The notes: a model not told the origin generated them from the letters alone. Shown: positions 15,486-24,596, counted from the first letter of the stretch. The stretch is 45,341 bases of DNA from Clostridia bacterium (GCA_017513095.1 JAFWDJ010000024.1:70073-115413); one strand, 5' to 3'. Program-made: numbers and translations.

Positions 15486-15971
15486 TCAGTTCACGACCTT
15501 GTAGCCGCCCTTTACCATGATGTAGCCGTCGTTCGTCATGCGTATGCCGCGGCCGTCCTCACGCGGAATTATGTAAACGTGGTTGGGCGATATGCTGATG
15601 TTGCCCGGCAGGTCAATGCCGCCCGTCGTATCGACGAGGCCGTTCTCACCGGGGCATACGGAAACGGCGGTGCCGCTTCGCAGTATAATCTGCGAGCCCT
15701 CTTTTCCGAGGATGGTCTGCCCGCGCGACACCTGTATCGCCTTATACGAATCCGAGCCGCCCGAGCTCTGCGAAGACGACGACGCGATCTTCGCGTCTAT
15801 GCGCTTATCGACTTCGTTCAGCACATCCTGCTTAAATACGCCCGTAAGGTAGCTTAAGCTTACGAGCGGATCGTCGCTGCTTCCCGCGTCGGCCAGAACT
15901 ATGTATCCGGCGGTGAGGGACACAAACAGCGCGATCATGACAACAAGTACGACAATACGTTTTCTTTTCAT
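15486..15971 (-). CDS. hypothetical membrane-anchored extracytoplasmic protein
   Basis: A 161-aa protein I cannot assign to a named family. Residues 1-27 form a signal anchor (MKRKRIVVLVVMIALFVSLTAGYIVLA). A short conserved-looking helix follows (DPLVSLSYLTGVFKQDVLNEVDKRI), then a Ser/Gly linker (SSSSQSSGGS) and a C-terminal beta-rich domain of about 85 residues (VSRGQTILGKEGSQIILRSG, HVYIIPREDGRGIRM). The helix plus linker suggests an extracellular domain held near the membrane. It lies 26 bases after the EndoA toxin gene on the same strand and could be co-transcribed with it, although it has no evident toxin-antitoxin role. Confidence 0.7.
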   Translation of the reverse strand: MKRKRIVVLVVMIALFVSLTAGYIVLADAGSSDDPLVSLSYLTGVFKQDVLNEVDKRIDAKIASSSSQSSGGSDSYKAIQVSRGQTILGKEGSQIILRSGTAVSVCPGENGLVDTTGGIDLPGNISISPNHVYIIPREDGRGIRMTNDGYIMVKGGYKVVN

Positions 15972-15997
15972 TCTTTTTTACCTCCGAACAATTTATA

Positions 15998-16351
15998 TCA
16001 CGGCTCGTCGTTCAGGCCGAAGCTTATACTTATCGCCGTGTTGATCTTCTGCATGAACTCAAAATCAAGCTTGCCTATTTTTTCTCTGAGTCTGCGCTTA
16101 TCTATCGTTCGTATCTGTTCGAGCAGAATGACGGAATCCTTCTGAAGCCCGAATTCCTCCTTTGATATCTCGATATGAGTGGGCAGCTTTGCCTTATTTA
16201 TCTGAGAGGTTATCGCCGCCGCGATGACGGTGGGGCTGTATTTGTTGCCTATGTTGTTCTGTACGATGACGACGGGACGTACGCCGCCCTGCTCGCTTCC
16301 CACAACGGGACTTAAATCTGCGTAATATATTTCGCCTCTTCTGACTATCAC
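15998..16351 (-). CDS. ndoA: EndoA/MazF-type mRNA interferase toxin
   Basis: Sequence-specific ribosome-independent endoribonuclease, neutralised by the upstream antitoxin. The 117-aa protein follows the PemK/MazF pattern: [20 protein letters not shown], then [35 protein letters not shown] and [16 protein letters not shown]. It is close to B. subtilis EndoA, which cuts at UACAU; the cleavage specificity here is inferred. I place the start at the GTG at 16351, because EndoA proteins begin with (M)IVRRG; a GTG three codons earlier overlaps the antitoxin stop. The order alr-antitoxin-toxin is the same as in Bacillus. Confidence 0.95.
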   Translation of the reverse strand: MIVRRGEIYYADLSPVVGSEQGGVRPVVIVQNNIGNKYSPTVIAAAITSQINKAKLPTHIEISKEEFGLQKDSVILLEQIRTIDKRRLREKIGKLDFEFMQKINTAISISFGLNDEP

Positions 16352-16356
16352 AATGT

Positions 16357-16629
16357 TCACACTCCGGCTAAATACTCCTCCGATGCGTCTAACGCTTCGT
16401 TATCGAAGGCGACGGCTTCGTTTGCCATCTGCGTATTTATTGTACCCATGTAAGCATATCCTTTAATCATGTTTTTCTCATTATCGGATAATTTTTTATA
16501 AAAAAGCGAACGCTCTATCAAAAGCTCCATAACTTCCTCCCTTGAAAGCCCAAGCTCAAGCGCGAGGCTGTCAGCGCGTGAAAGCACCTCCTCGCCAACG
16601 TTTAAGGTTATCCTTACTTTTTTATTCAT
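16357..16629 (-). CDS. ndoAI: EndoAI/MazE-type ribbon-helix-helix antitoxin
   Basis: A 90-aa antitoxin that binds DNA through an N-terminal ribbon-helix-helix ([20 protein letters not shown], then [20 protein letters not shown]) and neutralises the toxin with its C-terminal tail ([20 protein letters not shown]). Start at 16629 follows GGAGGCATACCCTG; the frame is open 29 codons further up but without a ribosome binding site. It ends at the beginning of the toxin gene and the two are certainly cotranscribed. Autoregulation by the complex at the promoter is expected from the family. Confidence 0.9.
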   Translation of the reverse strand: MNKKVRITLNVGEEVLSRADSLALELGLSREEVMELLIERSLFYKKLSDNEKNMIKGYAYMGTINTQMANEAVAFDNEALDASEEYLAGV

Positions 16630-16687
16630 CAGGGTATGCCTCCGATATATAATACTTAAAAGCACCCGAAAGTGTGCGCCCGTATCA

Positions 16688-16716
16688 AGTATACATAATA
16701 TTGATATGAGCGTCAA
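16688..16716 (-). promoter_or_regulatory. promoter of the toxin-antitoxin pair
   Basis: TTGACG (16716-16711), 17-base spacer, TATACT (16693-16688) on the minus strand. It lies immediately after the alr stop codon, so the pair can be expressed apart from acpS-nnr-alr. Confidence 0.7.
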
Positions 16717-16718
16717 TG

Positions 16719-17921
16719 TCAGTTAATTCCGCCTTCTATGTAATTAAGATATCCGGCCTCGTGACCGTTCAATATATATACGCGGGGCACACGCTTGCCT
16801 ATCTGGCATATCACCTCGTATCCTATCGTGCCGAGGTATTCGGCTATTTTGCAGGCCGAGATGAAGTGCTCGCCGTCGTGTCCGAAAATGGTCACTATGC
16901 TTGAGGTGTCGACGCCCTCTATATTCGACACGTCGACCATGCACTGATCCATGCACACGCGCCCCACCACGCTTGCGGTGCAGCCGTTAATGAGCACGTC
17001 CGCGCCGTTTGAGAATATGCGCGAAAAGCCGTCGGCGTATCCGATGGGCAGCGTTGCGAGACGCACCTTTTTCGGCGCCGTATATATGCGGCCGTAGCTT
17101 ACGGGCGTGTTTTCGTCGATTTCCTTTATATACGATATGGCGGTTTTTAGCTCCATCGCCGGACGAAGGTCGAATTTCTCTATCGATTCAAGCTTATTGT
17201 CGGGCGGCAGACCGTATAGTATTATGCCGGGACGCACGATGTCGAGATGCATATCGGGATAATTTATAAGCCCCGCGCTGTTGCAGCAGTGGCGAAGGCC
17301 CACGTCTATCCCCTTGCCCTCGAGCGTATTGCAGAAGTACATGAATAGATCGAACTGACGGCGCGTGAAAGCGGCGTCGTCGTCGGCAACGGCGAAATGC
17401 GTAAAAATGCCGTTAAACTCAAGGCCCGGCAGAGAATAAATCTTTACCGCCTCGTCTATCGCGCCGGCGTCTCTTTTCTTGTCCTGATACATCATGCCGA
17501 GCCTGCTCATGCCGGTGTCTATCTTTAAGTGAACGGTGAGCTTCTTGCCGAGCCATTCGGCGGCGTCGGAGAACTTTTTCGCCGCGTCGTATGTATATAC
17601 AGTCTGCATGATGTCGTACTCGATAAGCTCCGGCGCGCATTCGTAGGGCGTGTATCCCAAAATGAGTATCGGCACCGTTATGCCGCCGTGCCTAAGCTGG
17701 CGCGCCTCGTCGAGATTTGAAACGCCGAAAAGATCGGCGCCCATATCGGACAGCACGCGCGAGGTCTGCACCGCGCCGTGACCGTATCCGTCGGCCTTTA
17801 CGATGGCCATTATCTTTGTTTTCGGCGAGGTGAGCCCTCTTATGACGCTGTAATTATGCTTTATATCGTCAAGGCTCACGTCCGCCCAGACGCGTTTTAA
17901 AAATGAATTCTTATGCTTCAT
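16719..17921 (-). CDS. alr: alanine racemase
   Basis: PLP enzyme that makes D-alanine for peptidoglycan. The 400-aa protein has the PLP lysine Lys42 in IVKADGYGHGA and the second catalytic base in TPVSYGRIYTAPK, followed by LPIGYADGFSR. The TIM barrel and the C-terminal beta domain (VVGRVCMDQCMVDVSN) are complete. The start MKHKNSFLKRVWADVSLDDI is followed by the usual N-terminal strand. It lies 21 bases after the nnrED fusion gene, in the acpS-nnr-alr operon. Confidence 0.97.
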   Translation of the reverse strand: MKHKNSFLKRVWADVSLDDIKHNYSVIRGLTSPKTKIMAIVKADGYGHGAVQTSRVLSDMGADLFGVSNLDEARQLRHGGITVPILILGYTPYECAPELIEYDIMQTVYTYDAAKKFSDAAEWLGKKLTVHLKIDTGMSRLGMMYQDKKRDAGAIDEAVKIYSLPGLEFNGIFTHFAVADDDAAFTRRQFDLFMYFCNTLEGKGIDVGLRHCCNSAGLINYPDMHLDIVRPGIILYGLPPDNKLESIEKFDLRPAMELKTAISYIKEIDENTPVSYGRIYTAPKKVRLATLPIGYADGFSRIFSNGADVLINGCTASVVGRVCMDQCMVDVSNIEGVDTSSIVTIFGHDGEHFISACKIAEYLGTIGYEVICQIGKRVPRVYILNGHEAGYLNYIEGGIN

Positions 17922-17942
17922 AAAAATGTTTACCCTCTAAAC

Positions 17943-19481
17943 CTATTTATCGTATTTTATAAGCGCTCTCGGCAGATTCCCGATGATGTCGGAGGCGATG
18001 AGCGCGTATTCCCCGAGAAGCGACGCCGCGATATCGCCCGCGCGCCCGTGGATGAATACGCCCGCGACAGCCGCGGCAAGCGGCTTTATCCCCTGTGCGC
18101 AGAAGGACGCTATGATTCCCGCCAGCACATCGCCGCTGCCCGCAGTAGCCATGCCGGGGTTGCCCGTTGAATTAACGTAAACGACGCCGTCCGAAGACGC
18201 GACAACGGTGCGCGCGCCCTTTAAAACGACGGTGACGCCGTATTTCTTCGCAAATTCCAGCGCGTTCTTTATTCTGTCGGCCTCTACCTCTTCGACTGAA
18301 AGTCCCGTAAGACGAGAGAACTCCTTCGGATGTGGCGTAAGTATTATTTCGGACGATTTGTTCTGAAGTATCGAAAGATCGCCCGAAAGCGCATTGAGGC
18401 CGTCGGCGTCGATTATAACGGGAACGCCCGAATTGCGAACGGCGGTCCTCACAAGCTCGCGCGTGTCCTCGCTGTTTCCCATGCCGCAGCCGATAAGCGC
18501 GGCCGTTTGCGTCTTGAATCTTTCGATAAGCTTATCCGAGGCCGCCTTTGATATGCTGCCGCTCTCTGACTGGGAAAGCGGCATCGTCACGGCTTCGGGC
18601 ACGTTTGACGCAAGTATAGGATAAATGCTTTCGGGGATAGCCGCCGTAACGAGGCCTGCGCCGCTTCTTGCGGCGGCGCGCGCGGCAAGCATTGCCGCGC
18701 CGGCCATGCCCTTTGAGCCCGCTATCATAATAAGGCGGCCGTAATCGCCCTTGTTCGTGTTCTTTTTACGCGCAGGTATGATTTTATCGACAAGCTTGTC
18801 GTCCGTTTCGTATATTCTTATAGAGGCCGCGTCAACGTCGGAGCGCTTTATGCCTATGTCGCATATAACGAGCCTGCCCATCATATTGATGCAGGGATAA
18901 GTGACGTGGCACGGCTTTTTGAACGCGAACGTAACCGTAAGGTCGGCGCGCACGCATCCGCCCATAATCTGCCCCGAGTCGGCGTTTATGCCGCTCGGCA
19001 AATCAACTGCCACGGTATACGCGGGCGAGGAGTTTATAATCTCCACGGCCCTTAAATGGTCGCCCGCAAGCGGCTTGTTTAAGCCCGTACCGAAAACGGC
19101 GTCTACTATACATACGCAGTTTTTCGGGAATTTATTATCGATCTCCGAGACCGTATACGTTCCCATGCCCGTAAGGCAGTAAAGCTCGTACGCGCGCTTT
19201 GCGTCGCCCGAAAGCCCCGCGGGATCGGACACGCTCACGACGGTTATCTTGGCCCCGCGCTCCCACAGCATATACGCGATGACGTAGCCGTCGCCGCCGT
19301 TATTACCGCTGCCGCAGAATACGACGATCTGCTTCGTGCGCACGTCGGAGTCGAAATGCTCCATAATTTGATTTAAAACGCCCGCGGCGGCGTTCTGCAT
19401 AAGATCAAATCCCGAGAGCCTGCCGGAAAGCATAACGTCGCCCTCAATTTTTCTCATCTGAGCCCTGGTTACAACGTACAT
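17943..19481 (-). CDS. nnr: bifunctional NAD(P)H-hydrate epimerase/dehydratase
   Basis: Repairs damaged NADH and NADPH: the N-terminal YjeF epimerase domain (about 1-210) interconverts R and S hydrates, the C-terminal ribokinase-like domain (about 225-505) dehydrates the S form with ADP. Visible motifs are FCGSGNNGGDGYVIAYML, VDAVFGTGLNKPL and VDLPSGINADSG in the first domain, and SKGMAGAAMLAARAA, LTPHPKEFSRLTG, VVLKGARTVVAS and GNPGMATAGSGDVLAGI in the second. The 512-aa length fits the fused form. It sits between acpS and alr, as in many Firmicutes, 16 bases from acpS. Confidence 0.96.
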   Translation of the reverse strand: MYVVTRAQMRKIEGDVMLSGRLSGFDLMQNAAAGVLNQIMEHFDSDVRTKQIVVFCGSGNNGGDGYVIAYMLWERGAKITVVSVSDPAGLSGDAKRAYELYCLTGMGTYTVSEIDNKFPKNCVCIVDAVFGTGLNKPLAGDHLRAVEIINSSPAYTVAVDLPSGINADSGQIMGGCVRADLTVTFAFKKPCHVTYPCINMMGRLVICDIGIKRSDVDAASIRIYETDDKLVDKIIPARKKNTNKGDYGRLIMIAGSKGMAGAAMLAARAAARSGAGLVTAAIPESIYPILASNVPEAVTMPLSQSESGSISKAASDKLIERFKTQTAALIGCGMGNSEDTRELVRTAVRNSGVPVIIDADGLNALSGDLSILQNKSSEIILTPHPKEFSRLTGLSVEEVEADRIKNALEFAKKYGVTVVLKGARTVVASSDGVVYVNSTGNPGMATAGSGDVLAGIIASFCAQGIKPLAAAVAGVFIHGRAGDIAASLLGEYALIASDIIGNLPRALIKYDK

Positions 19482-19497
19482 GAAAACGCCCCCCTTT

Positions 19498-19872
19498 TTA
19501 TTCTTTGGTCTGCGCTATTACAACGGCCCCCGCCGTCGTATCCGTATGCGTTATCGTAAGAAGAAATTCGGCTTGAAGCTTTTCGGCCGCTTTCTCGGCC
19601 TCGTCCGAAAGCGAAAGATACGGCGCGCCGTATTCGTCGTGCTCCACGGATACCGAGCCGGGCGAAAAGCCACGAAAGCCCGTCCCCAGCGCCTTTGAAA
19701 AGGCCTCCTTCGCCGCGAACATGGCCGCCGCGCTCTGCGCGCCCGATTTCCCCTGCTTTTTTATATATTCGCGCTCGCTTTGCGTATAGACCTTTGAAAG
19801 AAAGCGCGCATCTTCAATGAGCCGCTCTATTCTTGATATTTCAACGAGATCAAAGCCTATGCCGATGATCAT
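19498..19872 (-). CDS. acpS: holo-[acyl-carrier-protein] synthase
   Basis: Transfers phosphopantetheine from CoA to acyl carrier protein. The 124-aa protein has IGIGFDLVEISRIERL (D8) and the second metal ligand in MFAAKEAFSKALGTG (E56), followed by GFSPGSVSV. I use the ATG at 19872, preceded by GGGGGAAGC; a longer frame of 13 codons has no homologous sequence. First gene of the acpS-nnr-alr operon, with its own promoter. Confidence 0.95.
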   Translation of the reverse strand: MIIGIGFDLVEISRIERLIEDARFLSKVYTQSEREYIKKQGKSGAQSAAAMFAAKEAFSKALGTGFRGFSPGSVSVEHDEYGAPYLSLSDEAEKAAEKLQAEFLLTITHTDTTAGAVVIAQTKE

Positions 19873-19923
19873 ACGCTTCCCCCACACGCGCGCCGCGCAA
19901 GCACGGCGCATAGATTACATAAT

Positions 19924-19952
19924 ATTCTATCACAATATTTTTCGTTCGTCAA
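19924..19952 (-). promoter_or_regulatory. promoter of acpS-nnr-alr
   Basis: TTGACG (19952-19947), 17-base spacer, TAGAAT (19929-19924) on the minus strand; back-to-back with the pheS T-box promoter. Confidence 0.7.
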
Positions 19953-20023
19953 ATTTAACGGGCGAAAAGAATGACCGCGGCGCGATTTCAATGCAAAAAG
20001 CGGGAAATTATGCGCCTTTTTTG

Positions 20024-20052
20024 TTGACAAGCGAAAAAAACAATAGTATTAT
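20024..20052 (+). promoter_or_regulatory. promoter of the pheST T-box transcript
   Basis: TTGACA (20024-20029), 17-base spacer, TATTAT (20047-20052). Transcription would start near 20059, giving a leader of about 310 bases. Confidence 0.8.
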
Positions 20053-20058
20053 ATTATA

Positions 20059-20337
20059 GATAATGTATCGACTGTGACGGCACATATAAGCAAAGGCATT
20101 TTCGGCGGTAAAGAGATAAAGCGCCCTGGGCTGAAAGCGCTTTTTCGCCGCTTTTGTGAAATTTCATGCCCGAGTCGCTCTTCTGAAAGCATATGCAATT
20201 AGGTTGGGCCGTATCCGCTGCGTTAAGGCGGAGTCGTTTTCTGACGTTTTAAAGATTTCGCCGCGAGCGAAAAAATAGGGTGGTACCGTGCAGTTTTATG
20301 CGCCCCTATGCGTTTATGCGCATGGGGATTTTTTAAT
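20059..20337 (+). promoter_or_regulatory. T-box riboswitch, phenylalanine specifier
   Basis: Senses uncharged tRNA-Phe and lets transcription proceed into pheS-pheT. The T-box bulge AGGGTGGTACCGTG is at 20277-20290; its TGGT would pair with the ACCA end of the tRNA (discriminator A, right for Phe). A Stem I-like region precedes it and contains GTGAAATTTCATGC, where TTC at 20163-20165 fits the Phe specifier and is followed by a purine. The competing terminator is GCCCCTATGCG...CGCATGGGGATTTTTT at 20302-20337. Promoter, specifier, T-box and downstream synthetase all agree. I did not model the full secondary structure. Confidence 0.92.
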
Positions 20338-20369
20338 TTTATAAACAATTATTTTGAGGTGAGATCAAT

Positions 20370-21389
20370 ATGAAAGAAAAGCTTCTTAGCATGCATGAGA
20401 AGGCAAAAAGCGATCTGGCCGGGGTCTCTACCGCGGCCGAGCTTGAAAGCATCCGCGTAAAATATCTCGGCAAAAAGGGCGAACTTACCGCCGTGCTCCG
20501 TCAGATGGGCCAGCTTTCCGCAGAGGAACGCCCCGCCGTAGGCAAGATTGCGAACGAGGTCCGCGCGGCGATAGAGGCGGACATCGACGAAAAGAAGGAA
20601 AAGCTCTCCGCGTTCTTGATTGAACAGCGTTTAAAGACGGAGACGATCGACGTAACGATGCCCGGACGCGTGCGCCCGATCGGCAAAAAGAATCCGCTCA
20701 CGCAGGTGCTCGACGAGCTTTACGACATCTTCCTCGGCATGGGCTTTTCAATAGTTACGGGCCCCGAGGTCGAGTATACCTACTACAATTTCGACGCGCT
20801 CAACATCCCCGCCGACCACCCCTCGCGCGACGTGGCCGACACCTTCTACATTACGGACAAAATAGTGCTTCGCACGCAGACGTCCCCCGTTCAGATACGC
20901 ACGATGGAGAATATGAAGCCTCCGATAAAGGTCATAGCTCCCGGCCGCGTATACCGCTCGGACGCCGTTGACGCGACGCATTCGCCCGTATTCCATCAGA
21001 TAGAGGGCCTCGTCGTTGATAAGGGCGTTACGATGGCGGACTTAAAGGGCACGCTCGAGGTTTTCGCAAAGTCGCTCTACGGCGACGATACGGCCGTGCG
21101 CTTCAGACCGCACAACTTCCCGTTCACGGAGCCGTCGGCAGAAATGGACATCCGCTGCTTCGCGTGCGGCGGCAAGGGCTGCCCGCTTTGCAAGAATGAA
21201 GGCTGGATAGAGATACTCGGAAGCGGCATGGTACATCCCAACGTGCTTCGTAACTGCGGCCTTGACCCCGAGGAATATTCGGGCTTTGCCTTCGGCATCG
21301 GCCTTGAGCGCATAGTTATGCGAAAGTATAACATAAACGATTTAAGGCTTTTCTATGAAAACGATCTTAGATTCTTAAATCAGTTCTAA
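20370..21389 (+). CDS. pheS: phenylalanyl-tRNA synthetase alpha subunit
   Basis: Catalytic subunit of the (alpha-beta)2 PheRS. The N-terminal coiled coil (about 1-85) that contacts tRNA is followed by class II motifs: motif 1 region [20 protein letters not shown], motif 2 [15 protein letters not shown], the substrate segment [11 protein letters not shown] and motif 3 [13 protein letters not shown]. The 339-aa length is standard. A CXXC pair region ([18 protein letters not shown]) interrupts the catalytic domain, a zinc-binding-looking insert common in Clostridia. GAGGTGAGATCAAT precedes the ATG. Regulated by the T-box. Confidence 0.97.
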   Translation: MKEKLLSMHEKAKSDLAGVSTAAELESIRVKYLGKKGELTAVLRQMGQLSAEERPAVGKIANEVRAAIEADIDEKKEKLSAFLIEQRLKTETIDVTMPGRVRPIGKKNPLTQVLDELYDIFLGMGFSIVTGPEVEYTYYNFDALNIPADHPSRDVADTFYITDKIVLRTQTSPVQIRTMENMKPPIKVIAPGRVYRSDAVDATHSPVFHQIEGLVVDKGVTMADLKGTLEVFAKSLYGDDTAVRFRPHNFPFTEPSAEMDIRCFACGGKGCPLCKNEGWIEILGSGMVHPNVLRNCGLDPEEYSGFAFGIGLERIVMRKYNINDLRLFYENDLRFLNQF

Positions 21390-21406
21390 TTGGGAGGTAG
21401 ACTAAG

Positions 21407-23791
21407 ATGAAAACACCGTTAAGCTGGATAAACGATTACGTACAGGTTACTGATATAGACGCGCGCGAGTTCTGCGAGGCCATGACGATGTCGGGCTCGA
21501 AGGTGGAGTCCTTTGAAAGCGCGGGCGACGCGATAAAGAACGTTGTTATCGCGAAAATACTTAAAATAGAAAAGCATCCTAACGCCGACAAGCTCGTCGT
21601 TTGCAGCATGGACGTGGGACGCGGCGAGCCGGTTCAGATAATCACCGGCGCGACAAACGTTAGTGAGGGCGACATAGTGCCCGCCGCGCTCGACGGCGCG
21701 AAGCTGCCCGGCGGCATGTCGATAAAAAAGAGCAAGATGCGCGGCGTCGAGTCGTACGGTATGCTCTGCTCCGTGGGCGAGCTTGGGCTGAGCGCAGAGG
21801 ACTTCCCCGGCGCGATTGAGAACGGCATTCTTATTCTTAACGACTCCTACACCGTAGGCGAGGACGCAAAGACCGCGCTCGGACTTAACGAGGTCATCGT
21901 AGAGTTCGAGATAACGCCCAACCGCCCCGACTGCCTCTGCATGACGGGTATAGGCCGCGAGGCATCCGCAACATTCAAGCGTCCGTTCTCGCTTCCCTCT
22001 CTTTCGTATACGCCCGATGAGAACGATAAAATAGAAAATTACGTGACCGCCGAGGTAAGAAACCATAAGCTCTGCCCCAGATATATGCTTAAGGTAGTAA
22101 AGGACGTAAAAATAGCGCCCTCCCCCGCTTATATTCAGAAGCGCCTTACGATGGCAGGCGTTCGCCCGATAAACAATATAGTCGATATAACGAACTACGT
22201 TATGCTTGAAATGGGCATACCGATGCACGCCTTCGACCACAAGCTCATCGGAGGCAGCCATATCATAGTAAGAAACGCCGAGCCGGGCGAAAAGCTTGTT
22301 ACCCTCGACGACATAGAGCGCACTCTTACGCCCGACATGCTCGTTATATGCGACGCAGAAAAGCCCGTGGCCGTTGCGGGCATCATGGGCGGCGAGCACA
22401 GCGGCATAAACGACGATACTACGACGATAGTATTCGAGGCCGCGAACTTCAACGGTCACTCGATACGCACGACGTCAAAGACTCTGGGCCTTCGAAGCGA
22501 GTCGTCGTCGCGCTTTGAGAAGGGCCTCGATCCCCATATGTGCGAGCTCGCCATTGAGCGCGCGTGCGCGCTTATAGACGAGTTCGGTGCGGGCAGGGTC
22601 GTATCCGGCACGATAGACGAGCGCGGTTTTGAAGAGAAGAATGTTACTGTTAAGCTTGACGCGGATAAGATTAACCGCTTCCTCGGCGCCGATATATCGC
22701 GTGACGAGATGGTAAAGTCTCTCGAGCTTCTCAATTTTAAGGTTTCGGGCGACGACGTTATCGTTCCCACGTTCCGCGGCGACGTGGAGCACTGGGCCGA
22801 CCTTGCCGAGGAAGTGGCGCGCATATACGGCTATGACAAGATACCTTCCTCGCTTTACGCGGGCTCGGGCAGTCAGGCAATACTCACCCCTCTTCAGAAG
22901 TTTGAAAGAAAGGCCGCGGAAATACTTCTTTCAAACGGCTGCTTTGAAATATTTACGTATTCGTTCATAAGCCCCAAGGTATTTGATATGCTCAATATCC
23001 CCGCAGACGACAAGCTTCGCGATACGGTAAAGATATCGAATCCGCTCGGCGAGGACACGAGCGTTATGCGCACGACGACGCTGCACTCGATGCTCGACGC
23101 GCTTGCGCGAAACTATAACTACAAGAACACCGACGCTTCTCTTTTCGAGATATCGAACGTATATATAAAGAACGAGGACGAAACGAAGCTGCCCGACGAG
23201 CAGAAGAAGATCACGATAGGCACCCTTTCCGGCGATTTCTTTGACTTAAAGGGCATAGTTGAAAGCCTTCTCGCGGGTCTTCGCGTGGGCGGCGCACAGA
23301 TACGTCCCATGACCGACAATCCGATGTTCCATCCGGGACGCGCGGCCGTTTACAGCGTCGGCAAGAGAGATTTTGCCGTACTCGGCGAGATACATCCCGC
23401 CATTGCGAAGAATTACGGCATTGACGCTCCCGTATACTGTGCGGTTGTCGATTTCGCGTCGGCGTACAGGTATTCAAAGAAGAGCGTATCGTATAATCCG
23501 CTTCCCCGCTTCCCCGCTATCACGCGCGACCTTGCGTTCGTCGTAAACCGCGATATGCTTTCGGGCGACATCGAGGCCGTTATAAAGAAGTATGCGGGCA
23601 AGCTTCTCGAAAAAGTATCGCTCTTTGACGTTTACGAGGGCAAGCAGATAGGCGAAGGCAAAAAGAGCATGGCTTATTCGGTAGTGCTTCGCGACCGCGA
23701 AAAGACGCTGACCGACAAAAACGCCGACGAAGTGGTGGCAAAGATATTAAAGGGGCTTGCCGGCGACCTCGGCGTGGAGCTTCGCAGCTGA
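21407..23791 (+). CDS. pheT: phenylalanyl-tRNA synthetase beta subunit
   Basis: Structural, tRNA-binding and editing subunit, 794 aa. In order: EMAP-like OB domain (about 40-150; KHPNADKLVVCSMDVG, KMRGVESYGMLCS), B3/B4 editing domain (about 210-390; RPINNIVDITNYVMLEMG), B5 domain (about 400-470; FLGADISRDEMVKSLELLNF), catalytic-like core (ISNPLGEDTSVMRTTTL) and the C-terminal anticodon-binding ferredoxin-like domain (about 700-794; RFPAITRDLAFVVNRDM, VSLFDVYEGKQIG). GGGAGG precedes the ATG; 17 bases from pheS, same transcript. Confidence 0.97.
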   Translation: MKTPLSWINDYVQVTDIDAREFCEAMTMSGSKVESFESAGDAIKNVVIAKILKIEKHPNADKLVVCSMDVGRGEPVQIITGATNVSEGDIVPAALDGAKLPGGMSIKKSKMRGVESYGMLCSVGELGLSAEDFPGAIENGILILNDSYTVGEDAKTALGLNEVIVEFEITPNRPDCLCMTGIGREASATFKRPFSLPSLSYTPDENDKIENYVTAEVRNHKLCPRYMLKVVKDVKIAPSPAYIQKRLTMAGVRPINNIVDITNYVMLEMGIPMHAFDHKLIGGSHIIVRNAEPGEKLVTLDDIERTLTPDMLVICDAEKPVAVAGIMGGEHSGINDDTTTIVFEAANFNGHSIRTTSKTLGLRSESSSRFEKGLDPHMCELAIERACALIDEFGAGRVVSGTIDERGFEEKNVTVKLDADKINRFLGADISRDEMVKSLELLNFKVSGDDVIVPTFRGDVEHWADLAEEVARIYGYDKIPSSLYAGSGSQAILTPLQKFERKAAEILLSNGCFEIFTYSFISPKVFDMLNIPADDKLRDTVKISNPLGEDTSVMRTTTLHSMLDALARNYNYKNTDASLFEISNVYIKNEDETKLPDEQKKITIGTLSGDFFDLKGIVESLLAGLRVGGAQIRPMTDNPMFHPGRAAVYSVGKRDFAVLGEIHPAIAKNYGIDAPVYCAVVDFASAYRYSKKSVSYNPLPRFPAITRDLAFVVNRDMLSGDIEAVIKKYAGKLLEKVSLFDVYEGKQIGEGKKSMAYSVVLRDREKTLTDKNADEVVAKILKGLAGDLGVELRS

Positions 23792-23839
23792 TTTTTGTGA
23801 TTTGTAATAATATTGTAACATAAATCGCGCTTTTTGTGC

Positions 23840-23868
23840 TTGTAAGACAGCCGCTGTCATGTTATAAT
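23840..23868 (+). promoter_or_regulatory. promoter of ireB
   Basis: TTGTAA (23840-23845), 17-base spacer, TATAAT (23863-23868). No clear terminator separates pheT from it, so some read-through is also possible. Confidence 0.65.
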
Positions 23869-23900
23869 TTCTTAAAGAGGTGACAGAGGTGATGACAGTG

Positions 23901-24143
23901 ATGAACGATACCATTAAATTTTCGCTTAAAGAAGAAAAAGAAGACGAATTAAAGCGCATCCTTACTTCGGTGTATGACGCGCTGAGGGAAAAAGGCTACA
24001 ATCCCATAAATCAGATCGTAGGCTATATCCTCTCCGAAGACCCCACTTACATCACGAATCACAATAATGCGCGTAGTCTGATAAGGAAGATAGACCGAGA
24101 CGAGCTGCTTCATGTACTTGTACAGTCTTACCTCGACGAATAA
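23901..24143 (+). CDS. ireB: IreB family regulatory phosphoprotein
   Basis: A small (80-aa) Firmicutes protein of the UPF0297/YrzL family. In Enterococcus faecalis IreB is a substrate of the PASTA kinase IreK and affects cephalosporin resistance; the role here is inferred from that. The family core [20 protein letters not shown], then [18 protein letters not shown] is nearly intact. I take the ATG at 23901, with AGAGGTGA eight bases upstream; GTG and ATG codons a few codons earlier overlap that site. Its usual neighbours (alaS, ruvX, a DUF1292 gene) are absent; it follows pheT instead. Confidence 0.93.
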   Translation: MNDTIKFSLKEEKEDELKRILTSVYDALREKGYNPINQIVGYILSEDPTYITNHNNARSLIRKIDRDELLHVLVQSYLDE

Positions 24144-24158
24144 TTCTTTTAAGCGCTC

Positions 24159-24197
24159 TGCCCCGCCAAACCAAACGCGGGGCATTCTCGTTTTTTG
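24159..24197 (+). terminator. terminator of ireB
   Basis: TGCCCCGC (24159-24166) pairs with GCGGGGCA (24177-24184), then TTCTCGTTTTTTG. Confidence 0.8.
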
Positions 24198-24233
24198 TTT
24201 GATTTTTGTTTTGCTTTTCGAAGGAGGTATATT

Positions 24234-24542
24234 ATGGCTCAGAAAAAGAAGGCTAAAGACGATTTTTTATATTATAAGGGAAAGCCGTTCGTAAGATGTG
24301 ACAATACGATCTACTACGGAAACATGAGCGACCCTCACGTTATCGTAATGCAGGTGCTTGACTCGAAGAAGGTCGGCGACCTCGACGTTGCGACGAAGGT
24401 TTCCGTTCAGCTCGTTTCGACGGATGAAAACGCAAAACCGAAGGATAAGATATTAAAGCGCATCGAAAAGCCCGGTATTTTTTCCGCTATGGACATTGCC
24501 GACATCTGGCTTGAACGCGCGAACAGCGCAAAGGCAAATTAA
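24234..24542 (+). CDS. conserved hypothetical small protein
   Basis: A 102-aa protein I do not assign to a named family. After a basic N-terminus (MAQKKKAKDD) it has a strand-rich core (FLYYKGKPFVRCDNTIYYGN, HVIVMQVLDSKKVGDLDVAT, VSVQLVSTDENAKPKDKILK) and a C-terminal helix (AMDIADIWLERANSA). No membrane segment. It looks like a single small beta domain. AAGGAGG precedes the ATG and it is flanked by two terminators, so it is its own unit, although no clear promoter is seen in the T-rich gap before it. Confidence 0.75.
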   Translation: MAQKKKAKDDFLYYKGKPFVRCDNTIYYGNMSDPHVIVMQVLDSKKVGDLDVATKVSVQLVSTDENAKPKDKILKRIEKPGIFSAMDIADIWLERANSAKAN

Positions 24543-24554
24543 CTTTAAATGAAG

Positions 24555-24596
24555 TGCCCGCCGCCGTGACGAAAGTAACACTGCGGCGGGCATTTT
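24555..24596 (+). terminator. terminator of the small gene at 24234
   Basis: TGCCCGCCGC (24555-24564) pairs with GCGGCGGGCA (24583-24592), followed by TTTT. The loop is long (18 bases). Confidence 0.7.

Noticed and set aside
20059..20337. A tRNA gene or small ORF in the long leader before pheS
   Set aside because: The AGGGTGGTACC motif, a TTC specifier and the terminator identify a T-box leader; no cloverleaf is formed.
21419..22459. A 346-codon minus-strand open frame opposite pheT
   Set aside because: pheT is unmistakable on the plus strand; the opposite frame shows no domain and no ribosome binding site.
23792..23839. A terminator after pheT
   Set aside because: No stem with a T-run was found in the short gap, so I do not claim one; read-through into ireB remains possible.
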